Assembly (NCBI GenBank): GCA_038209155.1
Contig: JBBQYA010000011.1
Span: 1 to 47,507, forward strand
Direction of reading: 5' to 3'
Source: JBBQYA01 sp038209155
GTDB lineage: Bacteria; Bacteroidota; Bacteroidia; Sphingobacteriales; Sphingobacteriaceae
Length of the DNA: 47,507 nucleotides
This document shows positions 15,011 through 24,410 of the stretch, one piece after another (position 1 is the stretch's first letter; the number at the start of each line of letters is the position of its first letter). A program made the translations under genes and the position numbers. Under the pieces are notes generated by a model, which did no database searches, was not told the DNA's origin, and saw only the letters and a list, made by a program, of their open reading frames with translations.

Positions 15011-17272
15011 ATGTTTCAAAAGCTCTTGTTTTTCTTATTGTTAGTAGGTATTACTAAGATTACTGTAGCTCAAAACCGTCAGATTTCTGGATATGTGTAT
15101 GATAGACAAAGCACGGAAGCTTTGGCATATTGTAGTATTATTATTCAAGGAACTACAATTGGTACATCTTCAGATGTAAATGGATTCTTTAAATTAGATT
15201 TACCCAAGGAGAATGAAAATGGAATTTTAATTAGTTCTCTAATTGGATATTTGCAGAGCTCCATTAATTTGTTGCCGAATAAAAGTTTTTATCGGTTTAA
15301 TTTAAATCCAAGTTCTGGAAATATAAAAGAAGTGGTTGTTTCTGGAACGATGAAAGAAATGTCGAAATTGGATAGTCCCATTCCGGTAGAAGTTTATAAT
15401 CCTTCTTTTTTCAAAAAAAATCCCACACCAAGTATTTTTGAATCTTTAAATATGGTAAATGGGGTGATGCCTCAATTAAATTGTAATGTTTGCAACACTG
15501 GCGATATTCATATAAATGGAATGGAAGGGCCTTATACCATGATTTTGATAGATGGAATGCCAATAGTTTCCTCACTTTCATCTGTTTATGGCTTATCAGG
15601 AATACCAAATAGTTTAGTTCAACGAATAGAAATAGTAAAAGGTCCAGCCTCTACTTTGTATGGTAGTGAGGCTGTTGGCGGTTTAATTAATATCATTACA
15701 AAAAACCCTGTTTCCGCTCCATTACTAAACATTGATCTTTCTACTACCACATGGAATGAAATAAATGCAGACGTAACAGCTAAATTTAAATTGAAAAAGG
15801 CTACCTCATTAATTGGCATAAATTCTTTTTACTATAATGATATTAAAGATAAAAATAATGACGGATTTACTGATATTACTCTTCAAAAACGTATTTCTAT
15901 ATTTAATAAATGGAATTTTATAAAGAAAAATAATCAAATTTCAACAATTGCATTAAGGTATATTTACGAAGATAGATGGGGAGGTCAAACAAATTATTTA
16001 CCTAAATTTAGAGGCACCGATAGTATTTATGCAGAAACTATTTTTACCAATAGATTTGAATTAATCGGTAATTATGGATTTTTAATTAAGAAAGAAAAAG
16101 TAAGATTTCAATATTCTTATAATTACCATTTGCAAGATAGTTATTATGGAACTACCAAATATTTTGCAAACCAGCATACAGCTTTTGCCCAATTATTATA
16201 TGATAAAAAAATTGCCAATCATGATCTACTTTTTGGAATACCTTTTAGGTTTAACTATTATGATGATAATTCTCCAGCAACTGCTTCTTCTGATTCAATT
16301 AACCCACTAAATAGTCCTCAAAATATTTATTTACCTGGGTTCTTTATTCAAGACGAATGGAAATGGACAGAGAAAATGACTTCTTTAGTAGGCATAAGGT
16401 ATGATCATAATAATATTCATGGTAGTATTTTCACTCCAAGAATAAGTTTTAAGTTTAAAGATAAAAAACAAAATATACTAAGATTGAGTGCAGGAAATGG
16501 ATATAGAGTTGTTAATTTATTTACTGAGGATCATGCCGCCTTGACAGGAGCAAGAGAGGTAATTATTCGCGAAGAACTGAAACCAGAGCAAACATGGAAC
16601 GTGAATTTAAACTACGTGAAGCAAATAAATCATAAAATCGGTTTTGTTGGGTTAGATGCAAGTATATTTTACACTTATTTCTCTAACAAGATTATAGGAG
16701 ACTATAATATTGATCCTAACAAGATTATTTATGATAATTTAAATGGATATGCGATTTCAAAAGGTATAACACTAAATACAGATTTCGCCTTTAATAATGG
16801 TTTGAAAATAATAGCCGGAACTACTATAATGGAAGTCTATCAAATTGAAAAAGATTCCAATAATAAAAATATAAGAATAGAACAGCAGTTTGCTCCAAAA
16901 GTATCAGCAAATTATGCCATAAGTTATACTATTAGCAAAATTGGATTGGCCATAGATTTTACTGGAAGAGTAAATGGACCAATGTATTTACCTGTTTTGC
17001 CAAATGATTTTAGACCAGAAAAATCACCGATTTACAACATTATGAATATTCAATTTACCAAAAAAATAAAGCAAAATTTGGAATTGTATTCTGGAATAAA
17101 AAATATTTTAAATTTCACCCCGTCCAATCCGATTTTACGTCCTTTTGATCCATTTGATAAAAATGTGAATGATCCAATCAATAATCCAAACGGATATACA
17201 TTTGATCCCAATTATAACTACGCTCCATTGCAAGGAATAAGAGGTTTTTTTGGAGTTAGATGGACTTTATAA
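15011..17272 (+). CDS. TonB-dependent receptor with carboxypeptidase-like N-terminal domain and CxxC plug motif
   Basis: 753-residue outer-membrane transporter. Signal peptide 1-21 (ends in TVAQ); a carboxypeptidase-D regulatory-like domain about 24-100 (ISGYVYDRQSTEALAYCSI); then a plug domain from about 108 (VVVSGTMKEMSKLDSPIPVEV) with the typical RIEIVKGPASTLYGSEAVGG block, and a 22-strand-type barrel ending GFFGVRWTL. The plug has a NCNVCNTGDIHINGM motif (C158, C161) before ILIDGMPIV. The cargo cannot be read from sequence, but a DtxR-like operator in its promoter and a thioredoxin-fold partner 6 bp downstream point to a metal or metal-chelate (inference). Confidence 0.9.
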   Translation: MFQKLLFFLLLVGITKITVAQNRQISGYVYDRQSTEALAYCSIIIQGTTIGTSSDVNGFFKLDLPKENENGILISSLIGYLQSSINLLPNKSFYRFNLNPSSGNIKEVVVSGTMKEMSKLDSPIPVEVYNPSFFKKNPTPSIFESLNMVNGVMPQLNCNVCNTGDIHINGMEGPYTMILIDGMPIVSSLSSVYGLSGIPNSLVQRIEIVKGPASTLYGSEAVGGLINIITKNPVSAPLLNIDLSTTTWNEINADVTAKFKLKKATSLIGINSFYYNDIKDKNNDGFTDITLQKRISIFNKWNFIKKNNQISTIALRYIYEDRWGGQTNYLPKFRGTDSIYAETIFTNRFELIGNYGFLIKKEKVRFQYSYNYHLQDSYYGTTKYFANQHTAFAQLLYDKKIANHDLLFGIPFRFNYYDDNSPATASSDSINPLNSPQNIYLPGFFIQDEWKWTEKMTSLVGIRYDHNNIHGSIFTPRISFKFKDKKQNILRLSAGNGYRVVNLFTEDHAALTGAREVIIREELKPEQTWNVNLNYVKQINHKIGFVGLDASIFYTYFSNKIIGDYNIDPNKIIYDNLNGYAISKGITLNTDFAFNNGLKIIAGTTIMEVYQIEKDSNNKNIRIEQQFAPKVSANYAISYTISKIGLAIDFTGRVNGPMYLPVLPNDFRPEKSPIYNIMNIQFTKKIKQNLELYSGIKNILNFTPSNPILRPFDPFDKNVNDPINNPNGYTFDPNYNYAPLQGIRGFFGVRWTL

Positions 17273-17278
17273 GTTTTT

Positions 17279-17755
17279 ATGAAAATTATTTTTAAACGAA
17301 TTTTTCTTTTGTTTTTATTAATTTTTCTAAGTTTTACTATAACTTATGGACAATTAAAAATTTATCAATTCGAACAGCTTGATAGTTTGCAAAATGTAGA
17401 AAGTAGAACAATTATTGTTTTTATTCATACAGACTGGTGTAAATTTTGTCAAGCTATGAAATCAAAAACATTTACAGACTCTATTCTAATTAAAAGAATA
17501 AACTCAAAATTTTATTTTATCGATTTTAATGCCGAAAGCCAAAAGGATATTTACTTTAAAGAAAAATATTTTAAATCTAATTCTACTAAATTTAACCCTG
17601 ATATCCACGATTTGGCTATTGAATTAGCTATTGTAAATAAAAATATTACCTTTCCAACCCTATGTTTTTTGAATTCTAATTATGAAATTTTATTTCAATA
17701 TAATCAATATTTAACTGCCAAAAGTTTAATAAATATTCTTGATCGATTAGAATAG
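17279..17755 (+). CDS. Periplasmic thioredoxin-fold protein (WCKFC)
   Basis: 158 residues with a signal peptide (MKIIFKRIFLLFLLIFLSFTITYG). The thioredoxin active site is WCKFC (C54, C57) after IIVFIHTD, followed by AMKSKTFTDS and a cis-Pro region (ITFPTLCFL, Pro near 131). The KxFC spacing resembles DUF255/thioredoxin_7-like proteins. It starts 6 bp after the TonB receptor stop, so the two are co-transcribed; it may reduce the receptor's CxxC or handle the imported cargo (inference). Confidence 0.85.
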   Translation: MKIIFKRIFLLFLLIFLSFTITYGQLKIYQFEQLDSLQNVESRTIIVFIHTDWCKFCQAMKSKTFTDSILIKRINSKFYFIDFNAESQKDIYFKEKYFKSNSTKFNPDIHDLAIELAIVNKNITFPTLCFLNSNYEILFQYNQYLTAKSLINILDRLE

Positions 17756-17896
17756 TAAACAATGACTTTTGCGAAATAATTTATCTTGTAAAACCAAAAA
17801 ATTAAATTTTCGTTTTTTATGTTTCCAATTTCAAAACGGAAACATTACTTTACATCTAATATTGACTTCATCAAGTTACAAATCTCCTCATTACCT

Positions 17897-19852
17897 ATGA
17901 TCAGAATAATAATATTGACTGTAATGCTTTTTTTCTTTTTCCAAAATAGCATCGTTAAAGCTCAAGAAAACACATTATCCAAAATTTTAGAGAATAAGCT
18001 CTTACAAACAATGTCTGATTCACTCCGGGTTGAAACTCTATTAAAATTATCCTCAGAATACAAAGGAATAAATTTAGAAAAGACTTTTGAAACAGCTTTG
18101 GCAGCAAATAAATTGGCAAAAGAAAAAAAGATTCAAAATTTGGAATCTATATCAATTTCTCGATTGTCAGATTATTTCATTAGGAACAATGAAGTTGAAA
18201 AAGCTAAAATGTGTGCAGATTCCGCAATGAGTTTGGCAAAAAAATGTAACAATGAGTTTGCGATTGCCCATGCTTATGCAGCGAAAGCAAATATATTTTT
18301 ACAAACAGAACAAATAAGTTTGAGTTTAGAAAATTATTTGGCTTCCTTGAGAATTCGAGAAAAAATAAACGATTCCGTAGGAATTGCGGTTTCCAATATT
18401 GGATTATGTCGGGTATACCAAATGAGTGGTAAATTGGAATTAGCAGAAAAACATGCTTTAATTTCAATCGAAATTTTAAAAAAACTTAATGAAAACAGAT
18501 TGCTGGTTAATTCTTTACAATCATTAGCTAATATTTATGGACAAACTGAAAAATATAATAAAGCGCTAGAAATAGATGAAGAAGCTCTTTTAATTTGTGA
18601 AAAGCAAAATTATACAATAGGTAAAGCTATGATATACAGCAATATGGCTAACTGTTATTTGTATTTAAAGCAATTGGATAAATCGATTTTTTACCATAAA
18701 CAAGTATTAAAAATTGATAGACTTCAAGGAGATAAGCAATTGATTGCAGATTCCTATTTTAATATTGGGAATGCTTATTTGGAGAATGGGCAATTTAATC
18801 TGGCAGAAAATTGGTTAAACGATGCTTTAATCCAATTTAAAGAAATCAATAATTTGATCGGAATGAGAGATGCTTCATATTTGTTAAGTAGATCTTATTC
18901 TGCTTTAGGAAATTATAAAAAGGCTCTAGAGATGAAGACAATTCAATTTGAATATGCTGATAGTCTTTTGAACAGTGAAAATTTAAACCAAATTGCTGAA
19001 CTACAAACTAAATATGAGTCAGAAAAAAAAGACTTAAAAATCAATGATTTAAATCAAATAAACACAATTCAAAAATTGGAATTGAAAAGTAGAAATTTAT
19101 ATTTATTTATGATTGCCCTATTTTTAATTGGCTCTGGAATAATGGGAATTTTGATTCATAATAGGATAAAATTAAAACAAGAAAGTAAATTTCAAGCAGC
19201 AATAATTCTGCAGCAAGACCAAGCCTCGACAGCAATTGTTGATGCCGAAGAAAGAGAAAGTAAACGAATAGCTGGTGACTTACACGATGGTATTGGGCAA
19301 TTGTTTGCGGCAGTTAAATTAAATCTTTCTGGAATGAGTTCGGATGTAGAATTTAAAAGTGAGTATTCTCAACATCTGTATGCTAAAACATTGGATTTAG
19401 TAGACGATGCTTGCTCGGAAGTAAGAACTATTTCACATAATATGATGCCGAATGTTTTACTAAAAGCTGGTTTAGCTTCTGCTATGAGAGAATTTGTAAG
19501 TAGAATTGACGTGAAAAAATTAAACGTTAATTTGGAAACTAATGGATTGAACGAACGACTAGATAGTAAAGTCGAGATGGTGCTTTATCGAGTTATTCAG
19601 GAGTCTGTAAATAACGTAATAAAACATGCAAAAGCCAGCCAATTGGATATTCAAATTTCAAAGGATGAAAATGAAATAAATGTGACTATTGAAGATAATG
19701 GTAATGGATTCAATACGGATTTAGTAAAAAATGCTGAAGGAATTGGATTGAAAAATATTAAATCAAGAGTTGATTTTTTAAAAGGCGAAGTTGAATGGGA
19801 TTCTGCTTTAGGCAGAGGAACCGTAGTTTCCATTCACATTCCGATCGTTTAA
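17897..19852 (+). CDS. TPR-containing sensor histidine kinase (NarX/LiaS-type, HisKA_3)
   Basis: Start chosen at ATG 17897, which puts a normal signal peptide (MIRIIILTVMLFFFFQNSIVKAQ) at the N-terminus; an in-frame ATG at 17819 would add 26 residues. The 651-residue protein has a periplasmic sensor of about six to eight TPR units (ALAANKLAKEKK, ALEIDEEALLICEKQN, SIFYHKQVLKIDR, ...), one membrane helix (LYLFMIALFLIGSGIMGILI), a HisKA_3 domain with the phospho-acceptor His in AGDLHDGIGQ, and an HATPase with N box ESVNNVIKHA, DNGNGF and GIGLKNI. Such kinases normally pair with a NarL/LuxR-type regulator, but none is adjacent. Confidence 0.9.
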   Translation: MIRIIILTVMLFFFFQNSIVKAQENTLSKILENKLLQTMSDSLRVETLLKLSSEYKGINLEKTFETALAANKLAKEKKIQNLESISISRLSDYFIRNNEVEKAKMCADSAMSLAKKCNNEFAIAHAYAAKANIFLQTEQISLSLENYLASLRIREKINDSVGIAVSNIGLCRVYQMSGKLELAEKHALISIEILKKLNENRLLVNSLQSLANIYGQTEKYNKALEIDEEALLICEKQNYTIGKAMIYSNMANCYLYLKQLDKSIFYHKQVLKIDRLQGDKQLIADSYFNIGNAYLENGQFNLAENWLNDALIQFKEINNLIGMRDASYLLSRSYSALGNYKKALEMKTIQFEYADSLLNSENLNQIAELQTKYESEKKDLKINDLNQINTIQKLELKSRNLYLFMIALFLIGSGIMGILIHNRIKLKQESKFQAAIILQQDQASTAIVDAEERESKRIAGDLHDGIGQLFAAVKLNLSGMSSDVEFKSEYSQHLYAKTLDLVDDACSEVRTISHNMMPNVLLKAGLASAMREFVSRIDVKKLNVNLETNGLNERLDSKVEMVLYRVIQESVNNVIKHAKASQLDIQISKDENEINVTIEDNGNGFNTDLVKNAEGIGLKNIKSRVDFLKGEVEWDSALGRGTVVSIHIPIV

Positions 19853-20225
19853 ATTCTAAGTTAAATTGATTATTGTATTAATTTAAATTTGGTTTTACCT
19901 TTATTTTTTACAATTTTTCTAAATTTTATTTATGATCAAAATGCTTTCCAACGTCCATGCATAAGGGATTTTGCTCATTAATGTTTAGTATTTTTTTTGT
20001 TTTTTACAAAAAGATGTAGCAAATCTCTCGATCCAATTATCACGGTAAAAGTTTTCATTTTCAACAAATCAAAATTGATATTTTGGGAACACCAAAATGG
20101 TTTGTTTCATAATTTGAATGAATGTTTTTCATTTAATTTTATACCAAATTTGGCCAGATTTAGAAAATGTTTGCAACCTTATTTTTTCTAATGCGAATAC
20201 AATGAGTTGTAATTTCATTTTAAGC
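19853..20225. other. Intergenic region upstream of 20226-20864
   Basis: No credible ORF. It contains a perfect hairpin ATTTTGG-GAACA-CCAAAAT (20080-20098) and a 10-bp palindrome CCAAATTTGG (20144-20153). Neither is followed by a T-run, so they look more like binding sites or a leader structure than a terminator. Confidence 0.4.
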
Positions 20226-20864
20226 ATGCAAATAGGAGCAAAAAAAATTAATTTAATAAAAATCAATTTTGCCAATCAATCGGCAGAAAATTTAATTGCC
20301 CTCAGTGAAAGAATTCAAGAATCCAATTTTGAAAATGATAATTTCCATGAAAAGGAAACGTATTTATCAGAAATAAAAGAAATAAGTGATCGATTAAATT
20401 CCTTACATACAAAACTTAAAAGGCAAACTTCTGCACTAGCAGCAGAGAGAAATAATTTGATATTAGTACTTACAAAATTTGCAAATTACATAGAACAAAT
20501 AGCCAACGGAGATTCTAATATTGCCTCAACATCTGGATTTACATTGTATAATCGTGTTTTTAGTCAGGAGAAACCTTCTGTAATTTTCAATTTTGAAATT
20601 ATAAAAGGCGTAAAAAATAATGGAATAAGAATTCATTTTGATGCACATGGTCATAATAATAGGTACCTTATTCAGCAAACAGAAAATCCAGAATATTCAG
20701 ATTCTTGGTATACTCTTAAAGTTTCTAAAAACAACATGATACGATTAGAAGGAATTTTTGATAGACCTGGGAAATACTTAAGAATTATGGTGATCAACTC
20801 TGGGGGAAAAAGTGAATGGAGTGATATTTTTGCATTATTATCACCTTCTAAAAAAGTCGCTTAA
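20226..20864 (+). CDS. Protein of unknown function with C-terminal FnIII-like segment
   Basis: 212 residues from the ATG at 20226 (frames starts at 20118 and 20202 exist; MQIGAKKINLIKINFANQ looks like the natural beginning). No signal peptide. The middle is helical (SEIKEISDRLNSLHTKLKRQTSALAAERNNLI), followed by a beta-rich end with YLIQQTENPEYSDSW and INSGGKSEWSDIF, which is reminiscent of a fibronectin type III domain. I do not recognise the family. It is convergent with dedA, with no base between the two stop codons. Confidence 0.55.
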   Translation: MQIGAKKINLIKINFANQSAENLIALSERIQESNFENDNFHEKETYLSEIKEISDRLNSLHTKLKRQTSALAAERNNLILVLTKFANYIEQIANGDSNIASTSGFTLYNRVFSQEKPSVIFNFEIIKGVKNNGIRIHFDAHGHNNRYLIQQTENPEYSDSWYTLKVSKNNMIRLEGIFDRPGKYLRIMVINSGGKSEWSDIFALLSPSKKVA

Positions 20865-21509
20865 TTACAAATTTGAATCTTTTTCAAGTTTTTTTCTAGC
20901 TTTAAAATAGGCTGTAATTACCGGAATAGCTGTAAGGATTACTAATCCTAAAATAATGAAATGTAAATAATTTTGTGCTTTTGGAAAAGTGGTACCAATA
21001 AAATAACCAGCATTTACCAAAATTCCAACCCATAAACCTGCACCAATTATGTTTGCTAAAAGAAATCGTTTGAAATCCATACGGCTGATTCCAGCAAAAA
21101 TAGGTGCGAATGTTCTTATAATCGGAAGGAAACGAGCAATTACAAGCGTTTTGGAACCGTATTTTTCAAAAAATTGTTCGGCTGTTATTAAATGAGCTTT
21201 TCTGAAGAATATAGAATCTTTTTTGTCGTATAAGTTTTCTCCCGCCTTCATTCCGAAATAGTAACCTACAATATTTCCGATAACTGCCGTAAAAAATATA
21301 GAAGAAATAATAATGCTGAAAGGTTCTGGAAGTATTTTAGTGGCACTTAATAATCCTGCTGTAAATAAAAGAGAATCCCCTGGCAAAAAAAATCCAAAAA
21401 ATAAGCCAGATTCTACAAAAACCACCAAAAGCACAAAAAGTAAACCTCCGTGCGAAATGATGTATTCAGGATTAAAAACACCCTTAATAATTTCCCAGTA
21501 TTCAAGCAT
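20865..21509 (-). CDS. DedA family membrane protein
   Basis: 214 residues, polytopic. Family marks are all present: ESG (E33) and PGDSLLF (D45) in the first re-entrant region, GNIVGYYFG (79-86), the proton/lipid-handling Arg pair in ARFLPIIRTFAP (R126, R132) and a C-terminal TM hairpin. DedA proteins act in membrane-potential homeostasis and undecaprenyl-phosphate or phospholipid translocation (known for members). The gene is divergent from gatB with about 190 bp between starts. Confidence 0.9.
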   Translation of the reverse strand: MLEYWEIIKGVFNPEYIISHGGLLFVLLVVFVESGLFFGFFLPGDSLLFTAGLLSATKILPEPFSIIISSIFFTAVIGNIVGYYFGMKAGENLYDKKDSIFFRKAHLITAEQFFEKYGSKTLVIARFLPIIRTFAPIFAGISRMDFKRFLLANIIGAGLWVGILVNAGYFIGTTFPKAQNYLHFIILGLVILTAIPVITAYFKARKKLEKDSNL

Positions 21510-21699
21510 GCAGATTAATTTGGGTAGATTAGTTTGAAGAAAAACAATCCTTTCATATTCTCAGCAAGTATACTGGATTGGTTTAAATAATTAATAATTT
21601 TTCCAATTGAACATTTTAATTTCTGATTTTGTTCCAAAAGTATGTCATCATAATAGAGCAAAAAATCTATATTTACGGGATTACAAAATATTTTTTCGA

Positions 21700-23145
21700 A
21701 TGAATGATTACGAAGTAGTAATAGGTTTAGAAGTCCACGCTCAACTTTCAACTTTGAGTAAAGCGTATGCGTCTGATTCTGCTGAATTTGGAGCAAGCCC
21801 AAACAACCATGTCAGTGTCATAACTTTAGGTCATCCTGGAACTTTGCCTAGAGTAAATGAAAAGGTAATAAATTATGCTATAAAAATGGGTTTGGCAACT
21901 GGATGCTCCATTCGAGAATATAATGAATATGCTAGAAAAAATTATTTCTATGCCGATTTACCGAAAGGTTATCAGATTACTCAAGATACAACGCCGATTT
22001 GTTTTGGAGGTAATATTCATATTACATTAAAAGATGGAACTAGAAAAATAATTGGAATAACTAGAATCCACATGGAGGAAGATGCAGGAAAAAGTTTGCA
22101 CGATCAGGATATGTATGATTCATTAATCGACCTAAACAGGGCTGGAGTTCCATTGATCGAAATAGTTTCTGAACCAGATTTAAGAAGTTCAGAAGAGGCT
22201 TATCAATACTTAACAGAAGTAAGAAAACTATTGAGATATTTAGATATATGCGATGGAAATATGGAAGAAGGCAGTATGAGATGCGACGCAAATATTTCTG
22301 TAAGGAAAAAAGGTGAAACAAAATTGGGGAATAGATGCGAAGTAAAAAATCTAAATAGTATTCGTAATGTGCAGAGAGCAATAGATTTTGAAATGCAAAG
22401 ACAAATAAAAGAGCTGGAGGCAGGTGGATTTATAGATCAAAATACGTTGAATTTTGATGCTGCCAAAGGAACTACTTCTGTCTTGCGATCTAAAGAAATG
22501 GCGAATGATTATCGATATTTTCCAGAACCAGATTTGCCGCCAGTCATAATTAGTGAAAAAATGATAGAAAGGGCAAAATCAGAAATGCCTCGTTTACCTG
22601 CAGAATTGTTAAAAATATACATCGAAAATTATGGATTATCTTCATATGACGCAGGAAATATTGCTGATCAAAAAGAATTGGCAGCATATTTTGATTCTAT
22701 TATACTACATACCGAAAATTACAAAGCTGCCGCTAATTGGCTTATGGGCTCTGTAAAAAGTTATTTAAATGAAAAAGCAGTTGATATATCTTCTTTTCCA
22801 TTGCAAGCAATAAAAATTGCTCAAATAATAGATCTTATTGATAGTGGAAAAATAAGCCAATCTGTTGCTAGTAAACAACTTTTCGATTTGGTTTTAGCAC
22901 ATCCAGAGGAAACACCTTTGATACTCGCAGAGAAGAATCAACTAATTTTAGAAAACAATACCAACGAATTACAAGAATACATAAAGGAAGTTTTTAATCG
23001 TTTTCCAGATAAATTAATAGAATATAAAGCCGGAAAAAAATCCCTTACTGGCTTGTTTATTGGAGAGGTAATGAAATTGACAAAAGGTAAAATAGATCCT
23101 AAGATTGTAAATTTAGCAGTAAATACAGAGCTTTCAAATCTTTAA
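21700..23145 (+). CDS. gatB: Aspartyl/glutamyl-tRNA amidotransferase subunit B
   Basis: 481 residues from ATG 21700, which gives the canonical start MNDYEVVIGLEVHAQL; the frame is open 31 codons further up but without conserved sequence. GatB binds and phosphorylates the mischarged Glu-tRNA(Gln)/Asp-tRNA(Asn) for amidation with ammonia delivered by GatA. Signatures: TLGHPGTLPRVN, RKNYFYADLPKGYQITQ, RIHMEEDAGKSLH, NRAGVPLIEIVSEPD, DGNMEEGSMRCDANIS, and the C-terminal helical YqeY-like tail. The N-terminal Cys of the zinc loop found in some bacteria are absent. gatA and gatC are not in the window. Confidence 0.97.
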   Translation: MNDYEVVIGLEVHAQLSTLSKAYASDSAEFGASPNNHVSVITLGHPGTLPRVNEKVINYAIKMGLATGCSIREYNEYARKNYFYADLPKGYQITQDTTPICFGGNIHITLKDGTRKIIGITRIHMEEDAGKSLHDQDMYDSLIDLNRAGVPLIEIVSEPDLRSSEEAYQYLTEVRKLLRYLDICDGNMEEGSMRCDANISVRKKGETKLGNRCEVKNLNSIRNVQRAIDFEMQRQIKELEAGGFIDQNTLNFDAAKGTTSVLRSKEMANDYRYFPEPDLPPVIISEKMIERAKSEMPRLPAELLKIYIENYGLSSYDAGNIADQKELAAYFDSIILHTENYKAAANWLMGSVKSYLNEKAVDISSFPLQAIKIAQIIDLIDSGKISQSVASKQLFDLVLAHPEETPLILAEKNQLILENNTNELQEYIKEVFNRFPDKLIEYKAGKKSLTGLFIGEVMKLTKGKIDPKIVNLAVNTELSNL

Positions 23146-23203
23146 TTTATATTTTTTTTTATCCAAATAATAATAATAAATCGAATTCAACTATAAATAA
23201 AAC

Positions 23204-24307
23204 ATGAAAAAAATAAGTTTTTATCTTCTTTTTACTTTTCTCTATATTTCTTGTTCTCAGAGCAGCGAGATTAAAATCTCTGGAACTTTTGCCAATGCAA
23301 GTGATAAGAAAGTCTATCTTTTTTTAATTACTGATAAAGATCCAATAGTGAAAGATTCTAGTTTATTGGCATCAGATGGCACTTTTACCTTTAAAATTTC
23401 TGAAGCCGAACCTACTTTTTACAGAATTGTAACAAAGGATATGGCCGTAGATTTAGTTGCAAAAAATGGTGATCAAATAAAAATAAAGGCAGATCAATCA
23501 AAAGATAAAAAATCTTATGAAATTTCTGGTTCAGCCGATTCTGAAACGATTAGGAAAGCGAAAAATCTGGCTACTGAATATGAAAAATCTGCGATGGAAT
23601 TAAATTCAATTTACCAAGAAAATATAACTGCAAAAACGGTTAATATGGATTCTGTAATTGCAATTTTAAATAGTAGAAATGATATAGCTGTTTTAAAATT
23701 GAATACTGAATTGAAAAAAATTATTGAAACAAATGTTCAGTCATATGGTGCTTTGTATGTAATTAACTTTCTCAATCTTGAACAGGAAATGGATTATTTT
23801 ATAAATTTCATTGCAAAAAGCGATAAAAACTTCGGTAGCAATTTGATGTTTTTAGGAATAAAAAACAAAGTGCAAGACATGAAAAGATTGGCAATAGGAC
23901 AGCCTGTGCCTGATATTAGCATGAAAACTCCTGAAGGTAAAACACTTTCATTATCCTCTTTAAAAGGTAAATATGTGATGGTAGATTTTTGGGCATCTTG
24001 GTGCGGCCCGTGCAGAAAAGAAAATCCTAATGTAGTAAAAATGTATAATACGTACCATGATAAAGGGTTTGAAATATTAGGTGTTTCCCTAGATACGAAA
24101 AAGGAGAATTGGGAAAAAGCGATTGCCGACGATAAGCTTACATGGCCACATATTTCTGAATTGGCTGGATGGCAAACATCTATTGTGAAATCTTTTAAAA
24201 TCGAATCTATTCCTTCAACATTATTAATAGATAGAGAAGGAAAAATTTTAGCGAAAAATCTTAGAGGAGAAGAATTAGAAGAGTATTTAAAGAAATTATT
24301 TAATTAA
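23204..24307 (+). CDS. TlpA-like thiol-disulfide oxidoreductase lipoprotein with DUF4369 domain
   Basis: 367 residues. Lipoprotein signal (MKKISFYLLFTFLYISC, Cys 17); DUF4369 beta-domain about 22-120 (ISGTFANASDKKVYLFLI, SSLLASDGTFTFKI); a helical linker; and a C-terminal TlpA/thioredoxin domain with WCGPC (266-270) in VDFWASWCGPCRKENPNV and a cis-Pro in ESIPST. This architecture is typical of Bacteroidota and is periplasm-facing; TlpA-type proteins reduce disulfides in cytochrome c or copper-site assembly, but the substrate here is unknown. It lies 58 bp after gatB. Confidence 0.9.
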   Translation: MKKISFYLLFTFLYISCSQSSEIKISGTFANASDKKVYLFLITDKDPIVKDSSLLASDGTFTFKISEAEPTFYRIVTKDMAVDLVAKNGDQIKIKADQSKDKKSYEISGSADSETIRKAKNLATEYEKSAMELNSIYQENITAKTVNMDSVIAILNSRNDIAVLKLNTELKKIIETNVQSYGALYVINFLNLEQEMDYFINFIAKSDKNFGSNLMFLGIKNKVQDMKRLAIGQPVPDISMKTPEGKTLSLSSLKGKYVMVDFWASWCGPCRKENPNVVKMYNTYHDKGFEILGVSLDTKKENWEKAIADDKLTWPHISELAGWQTSIVKSFKIESIPSTLLIDREGKILAKNLRGEELEEYLKKLFN

Positions 24308-24338
24308 AGGTTGTTTTACATCAATTTAATGTGAATAA

Positions 24339-24366
24339 TTAACAATAGCTTAACATATAATTAACC
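24339..24366 (+). promoter_or_regulatory. Pho-box-like array: three TTAAC repeats at 11-bp spacing
   Basis: TTAACA (24339), TTAACA (24350) and TTAACC (24361) are direct repeats with start positions exactly 11 bp apart, in the 103-bp leader before the response regulator gene. PhoB/PhoP-type regulators bind 11-bp-spaced direct repeats; the PhoP box of Bacillus subtilis has TTAACA-like units with five-base spacers. This suggests autoregulation of the two-component system. Confidence 0.6.
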
Positions 24367-24410
24367 TTCAAACCGATTATAGACTTTACTTTTATCGCAA
24401 AATTATACTA

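Noticed and set aside
19997..20191. 64-codon plus-strand frame
   Set aside because: Low-complexity Phe/Lys/Asn composition, lies in a leader region with palindromes, and overlaps another frame.
21515..21802. 95-codon minus-strand frame between dedA and gatB
   Set aside because: It overlaps the true start of gatB in antisense and has no protein-like pattern.
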